Assembly: GCF_008704715.1 (NCBI RefSeq)
Contig: NZ_CP023689.1
Span: 4,526,001-4,590,000 of the forward strand
Direction of reading: 5' to 3'
DNA from: Streptomyces chartreusis
Lineage (GTDB): Bacteria > Actinomycetota > Actinomycetes > Streptomycetales > Streptomycetaceae
DNA length: 64,000 bases
The position numbers and the translations under genes are program-made. A model generated the notes under the pieces. It was not told the origin of the DNA. It did no database searches and worked only from the letters and a program-made list of their open reading frames with translations. Of the stretch, positions 33,135-41,666 are shown piece after piece; the stretch's first letter is position 1; each line of letters starts with the position of its first letter.

Positions 33135-33710
33135 GTGGGAGTTTCCCTGTCCAAGGGCGGCAACGTCTCGCTCAGCAAGGAGGCGCCGGGCCTCACGGCC
33201 GTCCTGGTCGGACTGGGCTGGGACGTGCGCACCACCACCGGCACCGACTACGACCTCGACGCCTCCGCCCTGCTGCTCGACGCCGCCGGCAAGGTCCCCT
33301 CCGACCGGCATTTCGTCTTCTACAACAACCTCACCAGCCCGGACGGTTCGGTCGAGCACACCGGCGACAACCTCACCGGTGAGGGCGAGGGCGACGACGA
33401 GGCCGTCAAGGTCGATCTGGCGGCCGTGCCGGCCGACGTGGAGCGGATCGTGTTCCCGGTCTCCATCCATGACGCCGAGAACCGGGGCCAGAGCTTCGGG
33501 CAGGTCCGCAACGCGTTCATCCGGGTCGTCAACCAGGCCGGCGGCGCCGAGCTCGCCCGCTACGACCTGTCCGAGGACGCCTCGACCGAGACGGCCATGG
33601 TCTTCGGCGAGCTGTACCGCAGCGGCGCCGAGTGGAAGTTCCGCGCGGTCGGCCAGGGCTACGCTTCGGGCCTGGCCGGGATCGCCGCGGACTTCGGCGT
33701 CAGCGTCTGA
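33135..33710 (+). CDS. terD: TerD-family stress protein
   Basis: This 191-residue protein has exactly the family length. GTG 33135 has GAGGAG 7 bp upstream. It opens with the typical GVSLSKGGNVSLSKEAPGL. Calcium-site residues are in GTDYDLDASALLL, NNLTSPDGSVEHTGDN and a GEGEGDDE stretch. The C-terminus is FRAVGQGYASGLAGIAADFG. TerD proteins bind Ca2+ and act with TerB/TerC in tellurite, phage and oxidative stress and in differentiation. It is divergent from the BlaI-M56 operon. Confidence 0.93.
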   Translation: MGVSLSKGGNVSLSKEAPGLTAVLVGLGWDVRTTTGTDYDLDASALLLDAAGKVPSDRHFVFYNNLTSPDGSVEHTGDNLTGEGEGDDEAVKVDLAAVPADVERIVFPVSIHDAENRGQSFGQVRNAFIRVVNQAGGAELARYDLSEDASTETAMVFGELYRSGAEWKFRAVGQGYASGLAGIAADFGVSV

Positions 33711-33767
33711 CCCCGTCCGGCCCTCGCGGCACCCCAGCGTCCCTGCTCACCTGGAGGACAGGACCCC

Positions 33768-34004
33768 ATGTTCGGACTGAGCGAACTCGCCGTCATCCTC
33801 ATCGTCGTCATAGCCGTCCTGTGCGCGAAGAAGCTGCCCGAACTGGCCCGTTCGGCGGGCAAGTCGGCGCGCATCCTCAAGGCCGAGGCCAACGCGATGA
33901 AGGACGAGGACGACCCGGCGACGCCCCGGGTGATCCCCGGCGAGACGGTCCCGCCGGGCACGGACGAGCCGAAGGACCAGGGCGGCCGGCAGCCCGGGCA
34001 GTGA
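33768..34004 (+). CDS. TatA/TatE-like small membrane protein (variant)
   Basis: This 78-residue protein begins FGLSELAVILIVVIAVL, one helix with the conserved Glu. An amphipathic helix KKLPELARSAGKSARILKAE and an acidic tail follow. The usual hinge FG before KKLP is CA here (LCAKKLPEL). TatA multimers form the twin-arginine export pore. The altered hinge and placement behind terD suggest a paralogue that may not support normal Tat export. GGAGGAC precedes ATG 33768. Confidence 0.8.
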   Translation: MFGLSELAVILIVVIAVLCAKKLPELARSAGKSARILKAEANAMKDEDDPATPRVIPGETVPPGTDEPKDQGGRQPGQ

Positions 34005-34010
34005 GCCCGC

Positions 34011-35432
34011 TCAGGGGGCCGTCGGCACGGCGGCGGCCCCGCCCGGGGTGCCGCCGGGGGCCGGGGTGCGCGGCAGGCGGGCCGCGGCGGCGAGGCCGAT
34101 GAGGCCGAGGGCCGCCAGGGTGATCATCGCCGCCGCGTAGGCGCCCTCGGTGAGGCCGGAGACGAGGATCGTGCCGGCGATGGCCGTGCCGAAGGACGAG
34201 CCGAGGTTGGACACGCTGCGGGACAGTCCCGAGATCTCGCCCTGTTGGGACTCGGGGAAGCTGGACTGCACGACGTTGACCGAGGGGGTCAGCATCAGGC
34301 CGAGGCCCAGGCCGATCAGCAGCAGGCCCGGCACGAACGGCCAGCCGCCGCCGTAGGCCCCCGCCAGCACGATCAGGACGACGACACCGGCGATGGTGAC
34401 GGCGAACCCGGTGACGACGAGGGTGCGTTGCGGACGCCTCTTGGCCAGGCGCTCGGCGGACAGCGAGGACAGCAGCAGGCCCAGCGTCGCCGCCGTGAAG
34501 ATGACACCGGTCTCGATGGCGTTGTAGTCCCGCACGGTCTGGAGGTACGCCGCCACCGTGAACGAGGAGCCCATCAGCAGCAGCCACTGGATGTTCTGGG
34601 TGATCAGCCCCAGGTTGGACGTGCGGTTGCGGAACAGGTCGAGCGACAACAGCGGTTCCTCGCCGGCCCGTTCCATCGCGCGCGCCCGGCGGAGGAACCA
34701 CAGCAGCACCAGGATGCCGGCGGCGATCAGGGCGATCATCAGCCCGACGTCGTTGTCCGCGGCCAGGATGCCCATCACGACGAGGACCAGGCCCACGGCG
34801 GACAGCACCGCCCCGCCGGTGTCGAAGGCACTGTTCGGATCCGGCGGCAGAGGGTCCTCCAGATGGCGGCTGAGCAGCACGATCACCGCGATGACCAGGG
34901 CCTGGAAGACGAAGGCGGCCCGCCAGCCGATCCCCTCGGTGATCAGTCCGCCGATCAGCGGTCCGGCGGCGGCGCCGATGCCGCCCAGCGCCATGATCAG
35001 CCCGAAGGCCCGGGCCCTGGACGTGACGTCCGGGTAGAGCAGTGTCGTGAGGATGTACACCGGCGGGATCAGCAGGGCGGTGCCGATGCCCTCCAGGATC
35101 GAGTTGCCGAGGATCAGCACGCCCAGGCCGGGCGCCGCGGCGCACAGCAGGGCCCCCACCGCGTAGACGACCAGGCCCGCCAGGAAGCAGCGCTTGCGGC
35201 CGTAGCGGTCGGTCAGCTTGCCGCCGGGGATCATCAGCGCCGCCATCACCAGCAGGAAGAGGGTGATGGCGACCTGCACGCCCTGCACGGTGGTGTCCAG
35301 GTCCTCGCTGATGTCGTTGATCATCACGTTCATGTTGGAGCCGGCGAAGCTGCAGATGAACTGTGCGAGGGCGAGGGCGGCGAGGACGCGCCCCTGCCCC
35401 GGCCGCCGGTCGCCCCCGGGCGGCCCGGACAC
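34011..35432 (-). CDS. MFS drug exporter, DHA2 (EmrB/QacA) type
   Basis: This 473-residue protein with about 14 membrane helices starts at GTG 35432 behind AGGAG and one base after the stop of the trehalase-like gene. MFS motif A is visible as GGKLTDRYGRKRCF (about 70-83). Motif C-like ILEGIGTALLIPPVYIL (about 115-130) marks it as an antiporter. The substrate is unknown. Its tight spacing indicates cotranscription with the GH15 gene. Confidence 0.92.
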   Translation of the reverse strand: MSGPPGGDRRPGQGRVLAALALAQFICSFAGSNMNVMINDISEDLDTTVQGVQVAITLFLLVMAALMIPGGKLTDRYGRKRCFLAGLVVYAVGALLCAAAPGLGVLILGNSILEGIGTALLIPPVYILTTLLYPDVTSRARAFGLIMALGGIGAAAGPLIGGLITEGIGWRAAFVFQALVIAVIVLLSRHLEDPLPPDPNSAFDTGGAVLSAVGLVLVVMGILAADNDVGLMIALIAAGILVLLWFLRRARAMERAGEEPLLSLDLFRNRTSNLGLITQNIQWLLLMGSSFTVAAYLQTVRDYNAIETGVIFTAATLGLLLSSLSAERLAKRRPQRTLVVTGFAVTIAGVVVLIVLAGAYGGGWPFVPGLLLIGLGLGLMLTPSVNVVQSSFPESQQGEISGLSRSVSNLGSSFGTAIAGTILVSGLTEGAYAAAMITLAALGLIGLAAAARLPRTPAPGGTPGGAAAVPTAP

Positions 35433-35433
35433 C

Positions 35434-37335
35434 TCAGCTCCTGGATCCGGGGCGGGTGACCAGGCCCTCGGCGGTGACGTGCACGTGGTCGAGGTGGTCG
35501 GCCGCTCGCGGGTCGGTGCCCGCCCTGCCGAGTTCCTCGTCCAGCGCCATCGCCGCGGTGACCAGCGCGAGATGGGTGAACGCCTGCGGGAAGTTGCCGA
35601 GTTGCTCCCCGGAGGGGCCGATCTCCTCGGCGAACAGGCCGACATGGTTGGCGTACGTCAGCATCTTGTCGAAGGCGTACCGGGCCTGGGCCAGCCGGCC
35701 GCTGCGGGCGAGGGCCTCGACGTAGAAGAAGCTGCACAGGTTGAAGGTGCCCTCGGAGCCGCGCAGGCCGTCCGGGGAGGCCGCCGGGTCGTAGCGGTAG
35801 ACCAGGCTGTCGCTGACGAGTTCGTCGTCCATGGCGTCGAGGGTGCTGAGCCAGTCCGGGTCGTGCGCCGAGACGAAGCCGACCCGGGGCATCAGCAGCA
35901 GCGAGGCGTCCAGGACGTCGGTGTCGAAGTGCTGGACGAACGCCTGCCGTTTGTCGTGCCAACCCCGCTCGACGATCTGCCGGAACACGGCGTCACGGGC
36001 CCGCGTCCAGCGCTCGGTGTCGGCGGGGCGGGAGCTGTAGATGGCGGCGCGGATGCCGCGGTCGAACGCGACCCACGTCATCAGCCGGCTGTAGGTGAAG
36101 TTCTGCCGTCCGCCGCGGGTCTCCCAGATGCCCTCGTCGGGCCGGTCCCAGTTGTCGGACAGCCAGTCCAGCACGCCGCTCAGCGCCTTCCAGCCGCGGA
36201 GCGCGCCGATGTCCCGGCCGACGATCAGGGCGTCGGCGGCCTCGCCGTAGATGTCGAGCTGGAGCTGGTCGGCGGCGGCGTTGCCGGCCCGGACGGGCCG
36301 TGAACCCTGGTAGCCCTCCAGGTGGTCGAGGATCTCCTCGGTCAGCAGCGGGTCGCCGTCGACCCGGTACATGATCTGCAAGGGGTCACCCGAGGCGGCG
36401 TCGCCGGCCTCGATGCGGTCGCGCAGCCAGCGCCGGAAGGCGTACGCCTCGTCCTTGAAGCCCAGGTCGATCAGCGCCCGCACCGACAGCGAGGCGTCGC
36501 GGACCCAGGTGTAGCGGTAGTCCCAGTTGCGCTCGCCGCCGACCTGCTCGGGCAGGCCCATGGTGGCCGCCGCGACGGGGGCCCCGGTGGGCGCGTAGGT
36601 GAGGAGCTTGAGGGTGATGGCGGACCGGTTCACCATGTCCTGCCAGCGTCCCCGGTAGGTGCAGGCCCGCAGCCAAGACAGCCAGAAGGCCCGGCAGTGC
36701 TCCAGCTGCCCGATCATGCCGTCCAGGGACGGCGGGGGCGGCGCGGCGGCGCCGTCGGCCGTGCTGGTCAGCACCACGGCCGCGATCTGCCCGGCCGAGA
36801 GTGTGAAGCGGGCGGTGACGTCGTCCCCGTCGGCGTTCAGGGCGATGTCACCGCTGGTCTGCACATGCAGGTCGGTGCCGGGTCCGCGCAGCACGGCCCG
36901 GTGGTCGTCGGGCAGGTTCAGGGTGTGCGGGGCCCGGCCGTAGTCGAAGCGCGGACGGCAGTCGAGCGCGAACGGCAGGCTGCCGCGTACGACCCGGATG
37001 AGCCGGATCAGGGTGTGCCGGTCCGTGGCGGCGGGCGACTCGACGGGCGGCATGAAGTCGGCCACCTCGCCGACGCCGCCCGGCGCCATGAACCGGGTGA
37101 CCAGGATGGCGGTGTCGGACAGATACAGCTGACGCACGCTCATCCCGTCGTCGGGCAGCTCCACCGCCAGCCGGCAGTGTCCGCCGCGCTCGCTGTCCAG
37201 GAGCGAGGCGAACAGGCTGGGCGAGTCGAAGCGGGGGGTGCACCACCAGTCGACGGTGCCCCCGGAGGAAACGAGTGCGGCTGTCTGCAGGTCGCCGACC
37301 ATGCCGTGCTCGGCGATGGGTGGGTACTGGTTCAC
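35434..37335 (-). CDS. GH15 glycoside hydrolase (trehalase/glucoamylase-like)
   Basis: The 633-residue, two-domain protein has an N-terminal beta-sandwich (about 1-210, beginning PPIAEHGMVGDLQTAALVS) and a C-terminal alpha/alpha-barrel (about 230-610) with RNWDYRYTWVRDASLSVRAL and FNLCSFFYVEALARSGR. This layout is that of GH15 family trehalases and glucoamylases of actinobacteria. Cytosolic trehalose cleavage is the likely activity, though alpha-glucan hydrolysis cannot be excluded. No signal peptide is present. Confidence 0.9.
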   Translation of the reverse strand: MNQYPPIAEHGMVGDLQTAALVSSGGTVDWWCTPRFDSPSLFASLLDSERGGHCRLAVELPDDGMSVRQLYLSDTAILVTRFMAPGGVGEVADFMPPVESPAATDRHTLIRLIRVVRGSLPFALDCRPRFDYGRAPHTLNLPDDHRAVLRGPGTDLHVQTSGDIALNADGDDVTARFTLSAGQIAAVVLTSTADGAAAPPPPSLDGMIGQLEHCRAFWLSWLRACTYRGRWQDMVNRSAITLKLLTYAPTGAPVAAATMGLPEQVGGERNWDYRYTWVRDASLSVRALIDLGFKDEAYAFRRWLRDRIEAGDAASGDPLQIMYRVDGDPLLTEEILDHLEGYQGSRPVRAGNAAADQLQLDIYGEAADALIVGRDIGALRGWKALSGVLDWLSDNWDRPDEGIWETRGGRQNFTYSRLMTWVAFDRGIRAAIYSSRPADTERWTRARDAVFRQIVERGWHDKRQAFVQHFDTDVLDASLLLMPRVGFVSAHDPDWLSTLDAMDDELVSDSLVYRYDPAASPDGLRGSEGTFNLCSFFYVEALARSGRLAQARYAFDKMLTYANHVGLFAEEIGPSGEQLGNFPQAFTHLALVTAAMALDEELGRAGTDPRAADHLDHVHVTAEGLVTRPGSRS

Positions 37336-37458
37336 GAGCCCTCCTACGGCAGGTGGACGAAGACCCGGACGTTCGGCATCAGCGGTTCTCCGCCGTGCTC
37401 CCCGCGCTCGCGTGCGCGGTGGCTCACCTGCCGCAGGGCTCGCGCCCGGCGGGGCGGG

Positions 37459-37875
37459 CTAGCGGAAGTCTTCCTTCCGTGCGACGCACAGTGCCCAGAT
37501 GATGAAGCCGGACATCGCGATCATCACGACCGACCACACCGGGTAGTACGGCAGCGAGAGGAAGTTGGCGATGATGATCAGACCTGCGATGGCCACTCCT
37601 CCGACCCGGGCCCACACCGCGGGCTGGAACAGGCCGATGCCGATGATCACGGCGACCGCGCCCAGGATGAGATGGACCCAGCCCCAGCCGGTGAGGTCGA
37701 ACTCGAAGACGTAGTTGCGAGTGGTGACGAAGACGTCGTCCTCGGCGATCCCCATGATGCCGCGGAAGACGGCGATGAGTCCGGCGATGGTGAGCATGAC
37801 GGCGGCGAAGACCGTCAGGCCCCCGGCCCAGGCGTACTTGGTCTCGTGCGCCTGATTGGTCTGCATGGCGGCCAT
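37459..37875 (-). CDS. DUF7144-type four-helix membrane protein
   Basis: This 138-residue protein starts at ATG 37875. Four helices are visible: WAGGLTVFAAVMLTIAGLIA, GWVHLILGAVAVIIGIGL, VGGVAIAGLIIIANFLSLP and a last one at about 110-128. Proteins of this kind, often beginning with a polar tail and YAWAGG-like turn, are widespread in Streptomyces, with no known function. It stands near two other small membrane proteins (SHOCT and HdeD-like). Confidence 0.8.
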   Translation of the reverse strand: MAAMQTNQAHETKYAWAGGLTVFAAVMLTIAGLIAVFRGIMGIAEDDVFVTTRNYVFEFDLTGWGWVHLILGAVAVIIGIGLFQPAVWARVGGVAIAGLIIIANFLSLPYYPVWSVVMIAMSGFIIWALCVARKEDFR

Positions 37876-37918
37876 GGTTGTACCTCGCTTCCTTCTGCGT
37901 GCTCGTGCTGGTGTTGCG

Positions 37919-38377
37919 TCAGGACGGAGTGGCGGAGTCGCTGCGGGCCGAGGTGCCGGCACCGCTCAGGACGAGTTCCTTGGCACGGCGGAACTCGTCG
38001 TCGGTGATGTCTCCGTGGGAGCGCATCTCGGAAAGCTTGGCGAGCTCTTCGGCGCTGCTCGGCTTCTTGGCCTCACCGGCCCGGTCGCGGACGTAGTCGT
38101 CGAACACCCGCTGCTGCTTCTGGGCATGGTCGATCTCGCGCTGGCCCATCGACTTGCCGCGGGCGATGAGGTACACGAACACGCCGAGGAACGGCAGCAC
38201 TATGCAGAAGACCAGCCAGCCGGTCTTGCCCCAGCCACCCAGGCTGTCGTCGCGGAAGATGTCGCCGATGATCCGGAAGAGCAGGACGAACCACATGATC
38301 CACAGGAAGAACCACAGGAGCGTCCAGAACATGCTCAACAGCGGATAGTCGTAGGCGAGGTACGTGTGTGCGCTCAT
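37919..38377 (-). CDS. SHOCT-domain membrane protein
   Basis: This 152-residue protein has two N-terminal helices (about 14-35 and 50-70) in the phospholipase_D_N arrangement, with GWGKTGWLVFCIVLPFLGVF. A charged linker and a C-terminal SHOCT motif follow (ELAKLSEMRSHGDITDDEFR, about 110-130). SHOCT segments mediate oligomerisation. ATG 38377 begins a gene with 43 bp to the next one. A membrane-stress role is inferred from similar proteins. Confidence 0.85.
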   Translation of the reverse strand: MSAHTYLAYDYPLLSMFWTLLWFFLWIMWFVLLFRIIGDIFRDDSLGGWGKTGWLVFCIVLPFLGVFVYLIARGKSMGQREIDHAQKQQRVFDDYVRDRAGEAKKPSSAEELAKLSEMRSHGDITDDEFRRAKELVLSGAGTSARSDSATPS

Positions 38378-38455
38378 CGTCTGCCTCCGTCCGAGCGGGG
38401 TACTCGGCTGCCGTCCCCGCCGCTTTCAGCGTGCCCATGCTCAACGTGAACGACC

Positions 38456-39097
38456 TCACCCTGAGCGGGTGAAGCCTGTCCGGTGCAGTGCGGACCGCCA
38501 GGCGAGCGCGAGACCCAGCTCGGTCAGCCCGAGCAGCACGAGCCACAGGCCGACCAGCCTGGTCAGGACGACGGCGGACTGGTTGGGGGTGGCCAGCACC
38601 ACGATGCCCGCGACGACGCCGAGCAGTCCGGCGACGAGGACGAACCCGCGGTGCGGCAGGCCCTTGGCCGCCAGGGCCGTCCAGGCGGTCAGCATGCCCG
38701 TCACGACCCAGACGGCACCCACGATCAGGGAGAGCGCGGCGATCGTCTGGAGCGGGTTGCGCAGGCACAGCACCCCGGCCAGGACGTACAGCGCCGCGGC
38801 GAGCAGCCCAAGATGGCGGTCGCCCTGTTCCCGGGCGAACGACGAGACGAACCGGAAGGCGCCCGTCACCAGCAGATACAGCCCGATGATCACGGCCAGG
38901 ACGTGCAGGGTGGCGTCCGGCCAGGCCAGGGCAAGGATGCCCGGCACCAGCGCGGCCACCGCCGACCCCAGCAGCCACAACCACGAGCTGCCGAGGTCGG
39001 CAAGCAGCCGCTCGGCGTCCTGGTCGGCGGCGGGGTCCGTCCAGTCGGTCACAGGATCGGGTCCGGTGTCCGGCCCCGGACCACGCGGCACGGTCAT
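38456..39097 (-). CDS. HdeD/DUF308 membrane protein
   Basis: This 213-residue protein starts at ATG 39097 with GAGGAGGAA directly upstream. A polar N-terminus of about 40 residues is followed by six helices in three similar pairs (for example LVPGILALAWPDATLHVLAV and VLAGVLCLRNPLQTIAALSL), the HdeD pattern. HdeD helps acid resistance in E. coli; the role in actinobacteria is unclear. It is divergent from the DUF2252 gene. Confidence 0.88.
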   Translation of the reverse strand: MTVPRGPGPDTGPDPVTDWTDPAADQDAERLLADLGSSWLWLLGSAVAALVPGILALAWPDATLHVLAVIIGLYLLVTGAFRFVSSFAREQGDRHLGLLAAALYVLAGVLCLRNPLQTIAALSLIVGAVWVVTGMLTAWTALAAKGLPHRGFVLVAGLLGVVAGIVVLATPNQSAVVLTRLVGLWLVLLGLTELGLALAWRSALHRTGFTRSG

Positions 39098-39311
39098 TTC
39101 TCCTCCTCGCGTGATACGGCCGACGACCACCGGACCACCGACGGAACGGTGTGCGGCCCTCTCACGGGGCCAGCGTCACGCTCGCCCCCGCGGGCCGGGT
39201 CACCCCTCACGGGTGATCCGCGGACGGGACGGCAGCGATGAGGTGGGGTGGAAGGGTCCGACGGTTCTGTGCGGAAGGGCGCGACGGTCGCCCGGAGGTG
39301 GAGGGTGCGTC

Positions 39312-40724
39312 ATGTCGATTCCGAGTGCGTTCGCGGCCTCGCTGTCGCCCGACCAGCGGGCGACCTACGGCAGAAGCGCCCGTAGCCGCGTCTCGCGTTC
39401 CGGCCACGGCCGGTACGACGGAGGGGACCGGACCGACCCGATCGAGGTCATCGAGCGCCAGTCGGCCCAGCGGGTACCGGAGCTGGTCCCGATCCGCTAC
39501 GGCCGGATGCTGGAGTCGCCGTTCCGCTTCTACCGGGGCGCCGCGGCCATCATGGCGATGGACCTGGGCCGGATGCCGCACACGGACCTCACCGTGCAGC
39601 TGTGCGGAGACGCCCACCTGCTGAACTTCCGGCTGCTGGCCTCCCCCGAGCGCCATCTGGTCTTCGACATCAACGACTTCGACGAGACGTTCCCCGGCCC
39701 GTTCGAGTGGGACGTCAAGCGGCTGGCGGCCAGCTTCGTGATCGCGGGCCGCGCGAACGAGTTCTCCACCGCCGAGCAGAACGCGGCCGTACGGGAGTGC
39801 GTGGGGGCCTACCGGACCCGGATGCGGGAGTTCGCCGGGATGCGGACCCTGGACATCTGGTACGCGCAGGACGACGTCGACAGCATGCGCGAGCTGATGG
39901 CGTCCTCGATGAGCAAGGAGGCCAGGCGCCGCACGGCCCGGGCCACCGCCAAGGCACGGACGCGCACCTATCTCCAGGCCTTCGAGAAGCTCACCCATGT
40001 CACCGGCGAGGGCCTGCGGATCGCTGCGGATCCCCCGCTGATCATCCCGCTCAGGGACCTGGTGGCGGGCTCCGGCGCGGGCGACGAGGCGAAGGAGCTC
40101 CAGACCGTCTTCGAGGAGTACGCGAAGACCCTGTCCTCCGAGCGCCGACACCTGCTGAGCCACTACCACCTGGTGGACATCGCCCGGAAGGTGGTGGGGG
40201 TCGGCAGCGTCGGCACCCGCTGCTGGATCGTCCTGCTGCTGGGCCGGGACGACGACGATCCCCTGCTGCTCCAGGCCAAGGAGGCCACGGAGTCGGTGCT
40301 GGCCGCGCACACCGACGGCAGCGTGCGCTTCGACAACCAGGGCCGCCGCGTGGTGACGGGACAGCGGCTGATCCAGACGACCAGCGACATCTTCCTGGGC
40401 TGGACCCACATCGTCAGCGGTCTCGACGGCGGCGACCGGGACTTCTACGTACGTCAGCTGCGGGACTGGAAGGGCATCGCCCGGCCGGAGAACTGGGACC
40501 CCGACCTGCTGCGCCTGTTCGGCAAGGTCTGCGGAGGCAGCCTCGCGCGCGCCCACGCCCGCTCCGGCGACCCCGTCGCCATCGCCGCGTACCTGGGCGG
40601 CAGCGACCGCTTCGACCGTGCGCTGACCGACTTCGCGCAGGCCTACGCCGATCAGAACGAGCGGGACTTCGAGGCGCTGCGCGTGGCCGCCCGGTCGGGA
40701 CGGGTGCAGGCGAAGGACCTCTGA
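39312..40724 (+). CDS. DUF2252 family protein
   Basis: This 470-residue cytosolic protein starts at ATG 39312, shortly after GAGGG. It contains kinase-like elements: FYRGAAAIMAMDLGRMPHTD, QLCGDAHLLNFR (catalytic-loop-like, about 98-108) and LVFDINDFDETFPGPFEWD (about 117-135, with the metal Asp). DUF2252 belongs to the protein-kinase-like fold, with an aminoglycoside-phosphotransferase-like active site. No substrate is known. It is a single gene divergent from HdeD. Confidence 0.9.
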   Translation: MSIPSAFAASLSPDQRATYGRSARSRVSRSGHGRYDGGDRTDPIEVIERQSAQRVPELVPIRYGRMLESPFRFYRGAAAIMAMDLGRMPHTDLTVQLCGDAHLLNFRLLASPERHLVFDINDFDETFPGPFEWDVKRLAASFVIAGRANEFSTAEQNAAVRECVGAYRTRMREFAGMRTLDIWYAQDDVDSMRELMASSMSKEARRRTARATAKARTRTYLQAFEKLTHVTGEGLRIAADPPLIIPLRDLVAGSGAGDEAKELQTVFEEYAKTLSSERRHLLSHYHLVDIARKVVGVGSVGTRCWIVLLLGRDDDDPLLLQAKEATESVLAAHTDGSVRFDNQGRRVVTGQRLIQTTSDIFLGWTHIVSGLDGGDRDFYVRQLRDWKGIARPENWDPDLLRLFGKVCGGSLARAHARSGDPVAIAAYLGGSDRFDRALTDFAQAYADQNERDFEALRVAARSGRVQAKDL

Positions 40725-40806
40725 GGAGGCACGAAGTAACCGCCGGTCCGGCGCTTCGGCGTCGGGTCGGCGGTTCGGTGTCGGCCGGCGGTCCGGTGCG
40801 GGCCGC

Positions 40807-41004
40807 TCACTCGGGCAACTGGCGCATCTCCAGCACCCGCAGCCCCAGCGACTGGCAGCGGGCCAGCAGGCCGTAGAGGTGGGCGTCGTCGATGACGGGT
40901 CCGAACAGTACGGTCTGTCCGGACATGACCACGTGATCCAGTTCCGGAAAGACCTTGGCCAGGGTCTTCGAAACATGTCCTTCGACGCGGATCTCGTAGC
41001 GCAT
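40807..41004 (-). CDS. Small conserved hypothetical protein
   Basis: This 65-residue protein starts at ATG 41004 with GGGAGGCAGC upstream. The sequence (MRYEIRVEGHVSKTLAKVFP, then VLFGPVIDDAHLYGLLARCQ and LGLRVLEMRQLPE) looks like a single beta-alpha-beta unit. Such short proteins are common in Streptomyces and are often annotated only as hypothetical. It ends 80 bp from the convergent DUF2252 gene. Confidence 0.75.
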   Translation of the reverse strand: MRYEIRVEGHVSKTLAKVFPELDHVVMSGQTVLFGPVIDDAHLYGLLARCQSLGLRVLEMRQLPE

Positions 41005-41118
41005 GTGCTGCCTCCCGCCGACAGCCGCTGGCAGACCTGGCCCCGCCATGGTCCCGCCGCGGCGGGGGTGCCACCTCACCCGGTGCAGGTGACCCCCTCC
41101 GACGAGGGCGTCCGCGGG

Positions 41119-41637
41119 TCAGTGCGTCACGACGAGCTTGAACACGATGATGAGCAGACCGAGCAGCAGATTGACCGAGGCGGTGACGGCCATCAGCGGC
41201 CAGGAGGCACCGGCCCGGCGGGCCGCGGCCAGCGACCAGCCGACCTGCCCGGCGACCGCCACCGACAGGGCGAGCCAGGCCGCCCCCGACACGTCCAGCC
41301 CCAGCAGCGGGCTGACGGCCACCGCCACGGCCGGCGGGACGGCCGCCTTCACGATCGGCCATTCGTCGCGGCACACGTGCAGCACCGTCCGCCGGTTCAG
41401 GGGGTGCTGTGCCAGCCGGGCGCCGAACAGCTGGGCGTGCACATGCGCCACCCAGAAGACCAGTCCGGTCACCAGCAGCAGCGCGACCAGCTCCGCTCGG
41501 GGGTAGTCCCCCAGGGCGCCGGCGCCGATCACCACGGAGGCGGCGAGCATGGAGCCGTAGACGCCGCCGGTGTAGTCGGCGCGGGCTCGGTGCTCGGCCC
41601 GGCGCTCGCGCGCCGTGGGCAGGTCGGGTCGGGACAT
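41119..41637 (-). CDS. Integral membrane hypothetical protein
   Basis: This 172-residue protein has a hydrophilic N-terminus and about five helices (SMLAASVVIGAGALG, LVALLLVTGLVFWVAHVHAQ, VPPAVAVAVSPLLGLDVSG, LALSVAVAGQVGWSLAAAR, LMAVTASVNLLLGLLIIVFK). No catalytic motif is seen. ATG 41637 lies 29 bp after the stop of the LuxR regulator, so the two may be cotranscribed. Confidence 0.8.
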   Translation of the reverse strand: MSRPDLPTARERRAEHRARADYTGGVYGSMLAASVVIGAGALGDYPRAELVALLLVTGLVFWVAHVHAQLFGARLAQHPLNRRTVLHVCRDEWPIVKAAVPPAVAVAVSPLLGLDVSGAAWLALSVAVAGQVGWSLAAARRAGASWPLMAVTASVNLLLGLLIIVFKLVVTH

Positions 41638-41666
41638 GGCCGCCTCTCGGGGTCGGCGCACGTGCG

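Noticed and set aside
37362..37369. Another GACCCGGA octamer
   Set aside because: It is a single copy with no dyad, far from any transfer gene; in this GC content such an octamer is expected by chance. It also weakens the TRS reading of the copies at 8951 and 10924.
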